Of a stretch of 64,000 bases of DNA, positions 25,894-34,536 are shown piece after piece; position 1 is the stretch's first letter, and the number at the start of each line of letters is the position of its first letter. Made by a program: the position numbers and the translations under genes. Below the pieces are notes generated by a model, which had not been told where the DNA came from, did no database searches, and saw only the letters and a list, made by a program, of their open reading frames with translations. The stretch is from Burkholderia diffusa (lineage in GTDB: Bacteria; Pseudomonadota; Gammaproteobacteria; Burkholderiales; Burkholderiaceae): contig NZ_CABVPN010000007.1 of the NCBI RefSeq assembly GCF_902499115.1, positions 124,001-188,000 of the forward strand, given 5' to 3'.

Positions 25894-27312
25894 ATGACAG
25901 CCCGTCCCGCGTTCCCGTCTCCCGACGCATCCGGCGCCGCCGCGCCGCGTTCCCCTGCCCGCGCGGTGCGCCGCGCGGCGTTCGTGCTCGGCGCGGCCGT
26001 GCTCGGCTACGGCGCGTTCGCGATCGCGTTTCCGGCCCGCACGCCGGCGGCGATCGGCGACGTCGTCGCCGACTGGACGGGCGCGAATCCGCATCCGGTC
26101 GCGCTGCAGCGCCCGGCCGCGCAGCCGCTGTCCGCGGTCGCGCAGCTCGGGCGTGCACTGTTCGCCGATCCGTCGCTGTCGGCATCCGGCAAGCAGTCGT
26201 GCGCGTCGTGCCATAGCCCCGATCACGCGTACGGGCCGCCGAACGGGCTCGACGTGCAGCCGGGCGGCCTCGCGATGACGCAGCAGGGTTACCGCCCGCC
26301 GCCGTCGCTGATGTACCTGTATCGTCAGCCGAACTTCAGCATCGGCCCCGATGCGGGCGAAAACGACGCCGCGCCGAGCGTCGCTCAGCAGGCTGCATCG
26401 GCGGCCGGCGTCGTCAAGGCGCAGAAGGTGGCCGGCACGTCGGCCGCGCCGCAGCTCGTGCCGCAGGGCGGGATGTTCTGGGACGGCCGCGCCGATACGC
26501 TGCAGCAGCAGGCGTTCGGGCCGCTGCTGAATCCGGTCGAGATGGCGAATGCGAGCATCGACGACGTCGCGCGCAAGCTCGCGCAGTCGTCGCATCGCGC
26601 GCAGTTCGAGCAACTGTTCGGCCCGCGTGTGTTCTCCAGCCCGCAGCTTGTGGTGTCGGAGGCGATGTTCGCGATCGCGCGCTATCAGGTCGAGGATCCG
26701 TCGTTCCATCCGTACGACAGCAAGTACGACCGCTGGCTCGAAGGCCGTGCACGCTTGACGCAGGCCGAATTGCGCGGGCTGCGGCTCTTCAACGATCCGG
26801 ACAAGGCGAATTGCGCGGGCTGCCACCTGTCGAAGCCCGGCAAGGACGGCTTGCCGCCGATGTTTACCGATTACCAGTACGAGGCGCTCGGCGCGCCGCG
26901 CAACATGGCGCTCGCGCAGAACCGCAACCCGGCGTTCCACGATCTCGGCGTGTGCGGGCCGTTCCGCGAGGATCTGAAGGACCAGACGCAGTACTGCGCG
27001 ATGTTCCTCACGCCGACGCTGCGCAACGCGGCGACGCGCCACGTGTTCTTCCACAACGGCGTGTTCCACACGCTCGATCAGGTGTTGGCGTTCTACAACG
27101 AGCGCAGCATCTCGCCGCAGAAGTTCTATTCGCGCGGCGCGGACGGCAAGGTCGACGAATATGACGACATTCCGCCGAAGTACCGCGCGAACGTCGATGT
27201 GACCGATGCGCCGTTCAACCGCAAACCCGGCGACAAGCCCGCGATGACCGTGCAGGACATCAAGGATATCGAAGCGTTTCTCGGCACGCTGACCGACGAG
27301 CCGGCACGCTGA
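25894..27312 (+). CDS. Diheme cytochrome c peroxidase (MauG/CcpA family)
   Basis: 472 aa. An N-terminal membrane anchor or signal (about 23-45) is followed by two c-heme sites: CASCHSPDHAYG and CAGCHLSKPGKDG. The family motifs FWDGRADTLQQQAFGPLLNP and PTLRNAATRHVFFHNG are present. Such proteins reduce hydrogen peroxide in the periplasm with electrons from cytochromes. ATG 25894 was chosen at the start of the anchor-bearing protein; the open frame begins slightly earlier. It follows acpA on the same strand. Confidence 0.9.
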   Translation: MTARPAFPSPDASGAAAPRSPARAVRRAAFVLGAAVLGYGAFAIAFPARTPAAIGDVVADWTGANPHPVALQRPAAQPLSAVAQLGRALFADPSLSASGKQSCASCHSPDHAYGPPNGLDVQPGGLAMTQQGYRPPPSLMYLYRQPNFSIGPDAGENDAAPSVAQQAASAAGVVKAQKVAGTSAAPQLVPQGGMFWDGRADTLQQQAFGPLLNPVEMANASIDDVARKLAQSSHRAQFEQLFGPRVFSSPQLVVSEAMFAIARYQVEDPSFHPYDSKYDRWLEGRARLTQAELRGLRLFNDPDKANCAGCHLSKPGKDGLPPMFTDYQYEALGAPRNMALAQNRNPAFHDLGVCGPFREDLKDQTQYCAMFLTPTLRNAATRHVFFHNGVFHTLDQVLAFYNERSISPQKFYSRGADGKVDEYDDIPPKYRANVDVTDAPFNRKPGDKPAMTVQDIKDIEAFLGTLTDEPAR

Positions 27313-27336
27313 GCCTCGGCGATCCGCCGCGCTTCG

Positions 27337-27756
27337 TCAGCAGCGCGCGCGGATGCAGAGGAAGGCCGGGGCCAGCGACAGCTCCGCATGGAGCCGCTCC
27401 GACACGGCCTTCATCGTCGGCAGCGGCGTCGGTTCGACGAATCGCTCGAGCCGCCAGCCGGCGTCCGCGAGCGCGTTCAGGATGTCGGCAAGCGGCCGGC
27501 GCCATGCTTCGACATAGGGCTTCGTTTCGCCGAAACCCGACCAGTGAAAGCCGAAACGGCTCGTATCGAAGTACGTGCCGTCCCCGCGCGTACGCTCGTC
27601 CATCCAGTCCCGCATCGGATGCGCCATCGAGAACACCAGCGTCGCGCCTGGCCGCGCGACACGCCTGAATTCGCGCAACGTCGGCGCGATGTCCGCGTAC
27701 CGTTGCGCGAAGCTCGCATACGCGCGGCGGGCGGATGGTTCGTTCGGATCGGTCAT
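27337..27756 (-). pseudogene. Class I SAM methyltransferase with internal deletion
   Basis: 139 aa remain in frame. Residues about 1-28 (PNEPSARRAYASFAQRYADI) look like the N-terminal helix of a methyltransferase. The sequence then jumps from APT straight to LREFRRVARPGATLVFSMAHP, which is normally the strand-5 region. The glycine-rich SAM motif (DxGxGxG) and strands 2-4, about 90 residues, are absent. The remainder (WRRPLADILNALADAGWRLE) is the normal C-terminus. Without the SAM site it cannot be an active methyltransferase of this type. Confidence 0.7.
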
Positions 27757-27989
27757 ACGGCATCCGTGGGCGGGAATCGGAGGCTCGATTCTGCACGATC
27801 GGGGTGCCACTAGCGACGTTCGAGGTGCCGTTCATTCATGAAAGGCTGCGAGCTGACCGCGCCTCGCCACACCGGCGGCGATATGGAAGCGCTGCAGTCC
27901 GTGAAGCGGCATCGGCCGGGATCGGCGCCGAGCGCCTGCACGGAAGCAGGGAACCGGAAACCGGGAAGGATTGCGGCGTTGCGGGCTGG

Positions 27990-29324
27990 CTACCGGGCCG
28001 CCGTCGCCGGCGTGCCGACGGTTGCGGTGGCATCCATCCGCCGCTCCGCCAACTGCTGCGCGAACCGGTACGCAACCAGCGAGCCGGCTACGGCCAGCAG
28101 CATCGGCACCAGGCTGTCGTGATTCACGCGCGTGAACTCGAGCAGCAGCACGACGGCCGTGATCGGCATCTGCATCGACGCGGCAAGGAACGCGGTCGCG
28201 CCGATCAGCGCGCATCCGCCGATCGACGCCCCCGGCCACACGAGACTCCACACCGCACCGAGCACGACGCCCAGCAGCGCGCCGTTCGCAAGACCCGGCG
28301 TGAGGAGCCCGCCCTCGGCACCCGCACGCAGGCTGCCCGCCTCGATCAGCACCTTCAGCACGAGCAGCGTCGCCGCGAGGCCGAGCGTCAGCGTGCCGTC
28401 GAAACCCAGTGAAGCTGGCCCCTTGCCATTGCCGAGCAGTTGCGGAAACCACATCGCCAGCACGCCGATGACCGCGAAGTTGATGAGCGAGAGCACGGGA
28501 AGCAGGCGCCCCTTCGGCGCATCTGCCCGCGCGCGGGTCGTGAGGCGCACGAAGCCGTACGCGGCAAAACCGAACAGCGGCCCGCAGACGATCGACCACG
28601 CAACCAGCGGCGTGCTCAGCGCGAACGAGGGCACCGTGTACTGATGTTCGTTGCCGAGCCCGATCCATGCGACGGCCGCCGCGATCGCCGACGTGACGAC
28701 GGCCACCACCAGCGCGCGCAGTTCGAACGTGCCGAGCAACACTTCGAGCACGAACACGGCGCCGCCGAGCGGCACGTTGTAGACGGCCGCGAGGCCGGCG
28801 CCCGCGCCGCACGCGACCATCAGCCGGCAATCGGCGGGCGAGAGCCCCGCGCAACGCGCGAGCCGCCCGGCCAGCAGCGAGCCGATCTCGCGCGGCGCGA
28901 CTTCGCGGCCGAGCGGCGAACCGAGCGCGACGGTGACGATCTGGAGCAGCGCGTGCACCGTCGTGCTGACGAACGGCATCCGCGGATCGGCTGCGCGAAC
29001 GGCCCGGCGGATGCTGACGAGCGGTTGGCCGAACCGGTAAAGCGCCCACCAGCCGCCGCCTGCGACGAGCCCGCAGACGATGAGCACCGCGAGCCGGCGC
29101 AGCGGCTCGGCGTAGGTCACACCCGCGAGAAAGCTCTCGGCCCCGACCAGGTGCGCCAGGCTGTAACCGTAGGCCACATGCTGGATCGCGTGCAGCAGCA
29201 GCGCGAGCAGCATCCCGCCGACGCCCGCGCCAACGCCGGTCAGGATCGTGACGGCAGCCATCCGCGCGAACGGGCTGGCCGGCGGCGAAGAAGAAGCGGG
29301 AGCGGACGGGAGATCGAGGCGCAT
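27990..29324 (-). CDS. ClC-family chloride channel/transporter
   Basis: 444 aa with about ten membrane helices. The gating-glutamate motif appears as GSPLGREVAPREIG (GREVAP instead of GREGP). The Cl- path motif GAGAGLAAVYNVPLGGAVFVLE is present, and the helix-N region reads AEGGLLTPGLANGALLG. At the position of E. coli ClC-ec1 Glu203 (proton glutamate) there appears to be Val in VFVLEVLL, which would favour passive conduction over antiport. This alignment was made by eye. Function is inner-membrane anion transport. Confidence 0.88.
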   Translation of the reverse strand: MRLDLPSAPASSSPPASPFARMAAVTILTGVGAGVGGMLLALLLHAIQHVAYGYSLAHLVGAESFLAGVTYAEPLRRLAVLIVCGLVAGGGWWALYRFGQPLVSIRRAVRAADPRMPFVSTTVHALLQIVTVALGSPLGREVAPREIGSLLAGRLARCAGLSPADCRLMVACGAGAGLAAVYNVPLGGAVFVLEVLLGTFELRALVVAVVTSAIAAAVAWIGLGNEHQYTVPSFALSTPLVAWSIVCGPLFGFAAYGFVRLTTRARADAPKGRLLPVLSLINFAVIGVLAMWFPQLLGNGKGPASLGFDGTLTLGLAATLLVLKVLIEAGSLRAGAEGGLLTPGLANGALLGVVLGAVWSLVWPGASIGGCALIGATAFLAASMQMPITAVVLLLEFTRVNHDSLVPMLLAVAGSLVAYRFAQQLAERRMDATATVGTPATAAR

Positions 29325-29502
29325 GAGGTTGGCGAACGAGGATCGACACGACGGCGCGCACCATGCACGCCGCCGTCAGGACCGCATCGTAGGCTTCGGC
29401 CTCTCATGAGGCAAACGTATTTTTCTGATCAACTCATGCAATTTGTGAATACATTAGTGGCGGCAATCCGCGGCGGCGCGTGCCGCCAACAACGCGATCG
29501 CA

Positions 29503-30744
29503 CTACTCCGGATACGTGACGCGCTCCGGCTCCCGTCGCATGATCACCTTCCCGTGGCGCACCGACAGCATGGCCTTCGCCTGCCGGCGCACGGCTTCGT
29601 AGTCGCTGTCCGCGTCGAGCACGACCAGATTCGCCGGCCGTCCGACCGCGATCCCGTAGCCGTCGCCGAGATGCATCGTCGTCGCGCCGTGATCGGTCAC
29701 GAAGTCGAGGCAGCGCTGCAGGTCCTGGTAGCCCATCATGTGGCAGATATGCAGGCCGGCATCGAGGACGCGCAGGATGTTGCCGTTGCCGAGCGGATAC
29801 CACGGATCCTTGATCGAATCCTGCCCGAAGCACACGTTCAGCCCCGCGCGATCGAGTTCCGCGACGCGCGTGACGCCACGCCGCTTCGGAAACGTATCGA
29901 AGCGCCCCTGCAAGTGGATGCTCTCGGTCGGGCACGACACGAAATTCAGGCCCGCGCGCTTGAGCAGCCGGAACAGCTTCGAGCAGTATGCGTTGTCGTA
30001 CGAGCCCATCGCTGTCGTGTGGCTCGCCGTCACGCGCGCGCCCATCCCGCGCACGCGCGCTTCTTCCGCGAGCACTTCCAGAAAGCGCGAATGCGGATCG
30101 TCGGTCTCGTCGCAGTGCACGTCGACGAGGCAGCCGGTGCGCTCGGCCAGATCCATCAGGAACCGGATCGAACTGACGCCCTGCTCGCGCGTGTTCTCGA
30201 AATGCGGAATTCCGCCGACGACGTCCGCGCCAAGCTCGATCGCCTGCTCCATCAGCGCGCGGCCGCCGTCGAACGACTCGATGCCCTCCTGCGGAAACGC
30301 GACGATCTGCAGGTCGATCAGCCCGCGCGCTTCGTCCTTCACTTCGAGCATCGCCTTCAACGCGGCCAGCGTCGGATCGGTGACGTCGACATGGGTGCGC
30401 ACGTGCTGGATGCCGTGATCACGCAGCATGCCGATCGCCGCATGCGCGCGCGTCTTCGTATCCGCGTGCGTGATCGTCGCCTTGCGTTCGGACCAGCGCT
30501 CGATTCCCTCGAACAGCGTGCCGCTCATGTTCCAGGCGGGCTCGCCGGCCGTGAGCACCGCGTCGAGATGGATGTGCGGTTCGACGAGCGGAGCAATCGC
30601 GAGACGGCCGCCCGCATCGACATCGTCGACGCCGACAGCGGCGACCGGCGCGGCTTGCGCGTCGATCCGCGCGATCCTGTCGCCGTCGATGCCGATCGTA
30701 AACAGCCCGTCGCGACCGCGCAGGCGTGCATTGAAGAGGTTCAT
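29503..30744 (-). CDS. codA: Cytosine deaminase-type amidohydrolase (CodA-like)
   Basis: 413 aa, close to E. coli CodA (427). Metal-site motifs in order: EPHIHLDAVLTAGEP, VDVHCDETDDPHSRF, SHTTAMGSYD and FGQDSIKDPWYPLG (the final metal-binding Asp). It deaminates cytosine to uracil, or a related base or cyclic amidine, in the cytoplasm. ATG 30744 matches the homologous N-terminus; in-frame sequence upstream belongs to the neighbouring gene's antisense. No codB permease is adjacent. Confidence 0.88.
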   Translation of the reverse strand: MNLFNARLRGRDGLFTIGIDGDRIARIDAQAAPVAAVGVDDVDAGGRLAIAPLVEPHIHLDAVLTAGEPAWNMSGTLFEGIERWSERKATITHADTKTRAHAAIGMLRDHGIQHVRTHVDVTDPTLAALKAMLEVKDEARGLIDLQIVAFPQEGIESFDGGRALMEQAIELGADVVGGIPHFENTREQGVSSIRFLMDLAERTGCLVDVHCDETDDPHSRFLEVLAEEARVRGMGARVTASHTTAMGSYDNAYCSKLFRLLKRAGLNFVSCPTESIHLQGRFDTFPKRRGVTRVAELDRAGLNVCFGQDSIKDPWYPLGNGNILRVLDAGLHICHMMGYQDLQRCLDFVTDHGATTMHLGDGYGIAVGRPANLVVLDADSDYEAVRRQAKAMLSVRHGKVIMRREPERVTYPE

Positions 30745-30815
30745 GTGGGTCCAGGCGTCATGCGGCGCAAGCGCCGCGTGGTGGGGAAAACCGGCTCCGG
30801 CGATGCGTGCCGCGC

Positions 30816-31280
30816 TTATTTGAAATCCTCGATCGTCAGGCCGGTGGCCGCGCGCATCTCGTCGTTCGTCACGTCGCGCACGTGCTTGCCGAACGTCCAC
30901 ACATGCCGGCCGGGATCGCGCGCGCGATATACGCGATCGCCGTAGAACTGGTCGGCCGGCGCCTGCAGGATCTCCGCGCCGGCCGCACGCGCGCGCTCGC
31001 AGTGCGCGTCGATGTCCGCGTCGTCGGCAAGGTGCACGTGGACGTGCTGCGTGTTGCGGTCGCCGGTGTCTTCCGGTGAGGCGATGAAGTCGGCCCACGC
31101 GCCGCCGATCATGACGAGGCTATCGCCGAATTTCATTTCGGCATGCGCGATGTCGCCTTCCGGCGTGGTGACGACGATCGAGCGCTCGAAGCCGAATGCG
31201 CGTTCGAGCCATGCCAGCGCGGCTTTCGGGTTGCGGTAGCACAGCGCGGAACTGAACGACGGACGGCGAGGCGTGGTCAT
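30816..31280 (-). CDS. VOC/glyoxalase-fold protein
   Basis: 154 aa. VOC fold with SSALCYRNPKAALAWLERAFG (first module) and the second module HVHVHLADDADIDAHCERAR, GDRVYRARDPGRHVWTFG. These belong to the YcgI/PhnB-like group of glyoxalase/bleomycin resistance proteins; substrate unknown. GATCCGGAGACACCC precedes ATG 31280. It lies 71 bp upstream of the cytosine deaminase on the same strand and may be co-transcribed. Confidence 0.88.
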   Translation of the reverse strand: MTTPRRPSFSSALCYRNPKAALAWLERAFGFERSIVVTTPEGDIAHAEMKFGDSLVMIGGAWADFIASPEDTGDRNTQHVHVHLADDADIDAHCERARAAGAEILQAPADQFYGDRVYRARDPGRHVWTFGKHVRDVTNDEMRAATGLTIEDFK

Positions 31281-31589
31281 CGGGTGTCTCCGGATCTCGG
31301 CATTGGTCTGCTCATTCTCCACGCGCGCGGCGCGGCAATCAACTCCCGCGCCGGCGACGCGCGTGTTGTCAATGCGCGACACGGCGAACGCGGCCACCCG
31401 GCATTTCGCGTCGCGCCGTCGACGAAAACGCACGCCATCCGGCCTCCGCATCGATTTGTGAACGCCGTGTGACGCACTCTTGCGCAACTCGCAACGGTGC
31501 GCTCGCGCGCCGGCGGCCGTCATCGCGCGACCCCGCCCCTACACTGGCGCCGAACTTTAGTCACTTGTCCCACACGCAGGAGCAGTTAC
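31281..31589. other. Divergent promoter region (VOC / porin)
   Basis: About 310 bp between the divergent VOC gene and porin gene. No convincing small ORF. The porin ribosome site AGGAG is at its right end. Confidence 0.4.
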
Positions 31590-32732
31590 ATGAAGAAAAC
31601 CCTGATTGCCGCCGCATCCGCCACCGCGCTGTTCGCCCCGCTCGCGCATGCACAGAGCTCGGTCACGCTGTATGGCCTGATCGATGCCGGCATCGCATAC
31701 ACGAACAACGCGGGCGGCGCCTCGCTGTGGCGCATGACCAGCGGCACCGTCAACGGCAGCCGCTTCGGCCTGCGCGGCACGGAAGATCTCGGCGGCGGTC
31801 TGAAGGCGCTGTTCGTCCTCGAGAACGGCTACAACGTGAACAACGGCGCGCTCGGCCAGGACGGCAAGCTGTTCGGCCGCCACGCGTATGTCGGCCTGAC
31901 CAGCAGCGGCTACGGCACGCTGACGCTCGGCCGCCAGTACGACACGATGGTCGACTTCGTCGCGCCGCTGTCCGCGACGTCGGGCGACTTCGGTGATACC
32001 GGCTTCGCGCACCCGTTCGACAACGACAACCTGAACCACTCGGTGCGCATCAACAACGCGGTGAAGTACACGAGCGACACGATCGCGGGTTTCAAGGTCG
32101 GCGCGCTGTACGGCTTCTCTAATTCGACGAACTTCGCCGGCAACCGCGCGTACAGCGTCGCGGCGAGCTACACGAACGGCCCGCTGAAGCTGGCCGGTGC
32201 TTACCTGCAGATGAACGGCACGAAGGGCTCGACGAGCGCGAGCCCGGGTGCGACCGACGTGGCCGAAGCGAAGAGCGTGAGCCAGGGCGGCTGGTCGGTG
32301 GGCGCGGACCGCATGCGCAGCTACGGCGGCGGCGTCAGCTACGTGTTCGGCCCGGCGACGGTCGGCTTCGTCTATACGCGTTCGCAGTACGACAACTCGG
32401 GCTCGTTCGGTTCCACCGGCCAGGTCGCGTTCAACAACTACGACGTGAACGTGCGCTATGCGGTGACGCCGGCCGTCAGCCTCGGCGCCGCGTACGTGTA
32501 CACGGACGCCAGCGTGTCGAATCCGGACAGCAAGCACGGCACCGATCCGAAGTGGCACCAGGTCGACCTGCAGGCGGTGTACAAGCTGTCGCGCCGCACC
32601 GACCTGTATGCGGAAGCGATGTATCAGCATGCGTCGGGCCGCGGCTACCAGGCGTTCATCAACACGTCTGGCGGCGCATCGAGCACCGCGAACCAGATCG
32701 TCGGCACGATCGGCATGCGTACGCGCTTCTGA
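31590..32732 (+). CDS. Gram-negative outer-membrane porin
   Basis: 380 aa. Signal peptide MKKTLIAAASATALFAPLAHA, then QSSVTLYGLIDAGIAYTNNA, the classic start of beta-proteobacterial trimeric porins. Strand motifs GSRFGLRGTEDLGGGLKALF and FGRHAYVGL follow, ending in the Phe-terminated strand IGMRTRF needed for outer-membrane assembly. It forms a general diffusion channel. An extended hairpin follows the stop codon. Confidence 0.95.
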   Translation: MKKTLIAAASATALFAPLAHAQSSVTLYGLIDAGIAYTNNAGGASLWRMTSGTVNGSRFGLRGTEDLGGGLKALFVLENGYNVNNGALGQDGKLFGRHAYVGLTSSGYGTLTLGRQYDTMVDFVAPLSATSGDFGDTGFAHPFDNDNLNHSVRINNAVKYTSDTIAGFKVGALYGFSNSTNFAGNRAYSVAASYTNGPLKLAGAYLQMNGTKGSTSASPGATDVAEAKSVSQGGWSVGADRMRSYGGGVSYVFGPATVGFVYTRSQYDNSGSFGSTGQVAFNNYDVNVRYAVTPAVSLGAAYVYTDASVSNPDSKHGTDPKWHQVDLQAVYKLSRRTDLYAEAMYQHASGRGYQAFINTSGGASSTANQIVGTIGMRTRF

Positions 32733-32749
32733 GTTCAGCGCCGCAGGAC

Positions 32750-32815
32750 CGCACGTCGCCCGCCAGCCGCGAACCTGTCTTGACGGACGGGTTCGTGCAG
32801 TGCGGGCGACGTGCG
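32750..32815. terminator. Two-tier hairpin downstream of the porin
   Basis: Outer arms CGCACGTCGCCCGC (32750-32763) and GCGGGCGACGTGCG (32802-32815) are perfect complements of 14 bp. Inside, AACCTGTC (32772-32779) pairs with GACGGGTT (32786-32793) through one G-T pair. It starts 17 bp after the stop codon. There is no T-run, so it may act as a terminator or protect the mRNA 3' end. Confidence 0.55.
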
Positions 32816-32954
32816 TCAGTGTTGTTCCATCTGGAAATCTGCTTGCCTGGAATCGGGGTTTTTGTGCCGGCGCGCGCTGCATAGACTGGCATCAATGGTT
32901 CGGATCACGCATCGATCGCCGGACCGGCCTCACCCCCGCCTACAGGAGAACATC

Positions 32955-33257
32955 GTGAAATCGCTCGTCGTTACCGCCGCCGCTGCCGTCCTGCTTGCCG
33001 CACCGGCCGTGTCGTTCGCTCAGTCCGCCAAGTCGCCCGTCACGCGCGCACAAGTGCTGCAGGAGCTCTACGACCTCGAATCGGTCGGCTACAACCCGTC
33101 GCTCGGCGACGCCGGCAACTATCCGGACGACATCATGGCCGCGCAGGAGCGCCTGGCGGCAAAACGGCTCGCCGAGCACAAGGCCGCGCATACCGCATAT
33201 GGCCCGGCCGGTGCGGGCGCAACCGAATCGGGCGTCGCCGTCAGGCCCGCGCTGTGA
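32955..33257 (+). CDS. DUF4148 secreted protein (paralog)
   Basis: 100 aa, GTG start at 32955 with AGGAG upstream. Signal peptide VKSLVVTAAAAVLLAAPAVSFA and DUF4148 core VTRAQVLQELYDLESVGYNP, followed by DDIMAAQERLAAKRLAEHK. It is clearly related to the protein at 7691-8020, sharing signal peptide and core. Probably periplasmic; function unknown. Confidence 0.88.
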   Translation: MKSLVVTAAAAVLLAAPAVSFAQSAKSPVTRAQVLQELYDLESVGYNPSLGDAGNYPDDIMAAQERLAAKRLAEHKAAHTAYGPAGAGATESGVAVRPAL

Positions 33258-33271
33258 ATGCATGACGCCTC

Positions 33272-33307
33272 GCCGCGCCCGCACGACGCGTGTCATGCGG
33301 GCGCGGC
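33272..33307. terminator. GC hairpin after the DUF4148 gene
   Basis: Arms GCCGCGCCCGC and GCGGGCGCGGC flank a 14-base loop, 15 bp past the stop. No T-run is present, so termination strength is uncertain. Confidence 0.45.
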
Positions 33308-33397
33308 GCATATCGCGCAAACCGGTCCGTGACGATGGATGCGGCCGGACAGCGTGCCGTCCGGCACGCGGCCATCCTTTTCTTTCTGTATTCGCCC

Positions 33398-34345
33398 TCA
33401 GGCGGCCTGCGGTTCCCGCTCGATCGCGTTCAGCATCTCGACGTCGTGCGCGATCATCCCCGGCACCTGTGCACGCAGCATCTCGACCCAGGTGCGTACC
33501 TTCGCGTCGACGAAGCGGCGCGACGGATACAGTGCATAGACGTTCATCTTCTGCAGGATGTGACCAGGCAGCACACGCACGAGCGTGCCGTCCTGCAACG
33601 CGTCGATCGCCGAGTACAGCGGCAGCATCCCGATCCCGATGCCGTCGCGGATCGCGAGCGCGAGCGACTCGGCCGTGTTGGTCTGCACCGGCCCGGCGAC
33701 ATGGATCTGCTCGACGCCCTCGGCACCTTCGAGCACCCATTCGTGGGTCGGAAACGCCGGCGTACAGAGCGTCAGGCACGCATGCGCGCCGAGATCCTGC
33801 GGGCGCGCCGGCGCGCCGTGGCGCTTCACATACTCGGGTGACGCGCACAGGATGCTGAAAGTCGAGCCAAGCAGGTGCGACACGAGTTCCGAATCGGGCA
33901 GCGACGATGCGGTCACGACCGCCATGTCGCTCGTGCCGTCGAACAGGTCGGGCATGCGCTGCGACAGCGACAGCTCGATCGACACGTCCGGAAATTGCGT
34001 GTGGTAGCGCGTGAGCGCGGGCATCACGTAGTGATGGCCGACGCTCGCGAAGCTGTGCATGCGCAGCACGCCGGCCGGCCGCTCGTGCGCGCAGCTCGCC
34101 TCTTCCTCGGCGCGATCGACGTCGGCGAGGATCTGGCGGCAGCGCCGCAGATAACTTTCGCCGGCCGACGTCAGCGCGAGGCGGCGTGTCGAGCGATTCA
34201 TCAGACGAGTGCGCAGGCGCGCCTCGAGTTCCGACACCGCGCGCGACATCGCGCCCGTCGTCGAATTCAGCGATTGCGCGGCCGCGGTGAAACTGCCGGT
34301 CTCGACGACGCGCGTAAACACCCGCATGTTTTGTAGGGTATCCAT
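33398..34345 (-). CDS. LysR-family regulator
   Basis: 315 aa. N-terminal HTH (MRVFTRVVETGSFTAAAQSL, then TTGAMSRAVSELEARL) and a LysR substrate domain (about 90-300). It belongs to the group with the RPAGVLRMHS linker. It is divergent from the FUSC exporter gene at 34537, so it probably controls that exporter in response to an aromatic compound; that is inference from arrangement. Confidence 0.93.
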   Translation of the reverse strand: MDTLQNMRVFTRVVETGSFTAAAQSLNSTTGAMSRAVSELEARLRTRLMNRSTRRLALTSAGESYLRRCRQILADVDRAEEEASCAHERPAGVLRMHSFASVGHHYVMPALTRYHTQFPDVSIELSLSQRMPDLFDGTSDMAVVTASSLPDSELVSHLLGSTFSILCASPEYVKRHGAPARPQDLGAHACLTLCTPAFPTHEWVLEGAEGVEQIHVAGPVQTNTAESLALAIRDGIGIGMLPLYSAIDALQDGTLVRVLPGHILQKMNVYALYPSRRFVDAKVRTWVEMLRAQVPGMIAHDVEMLNAIEREPQAA

Positions 34346-34536
34346 ACCTGTGAGCCACCTGTAGCGGAGCCGCTATTTTCCTCCAGCAGATGCGACAGAT
34401 TGTTACGCGCCCTGCAACTATCGTTTCCCTGCAGCTGCGTTAATGCCCGCGCGCCGCACTCCTACAATCGGCGCCTCATCAGTCGAATGGACCCGTCCGG
34501 ACGCGCCGCGACACCGCACGCGCCCCCTCTTTCTTC

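Noticed and set aside
23795..26185. A long minus-strand open frame opposite acpA
   Set aside because: Composition is typical of antisense shadow and the acpA reading frame has signal peptide and catalytic motifs.
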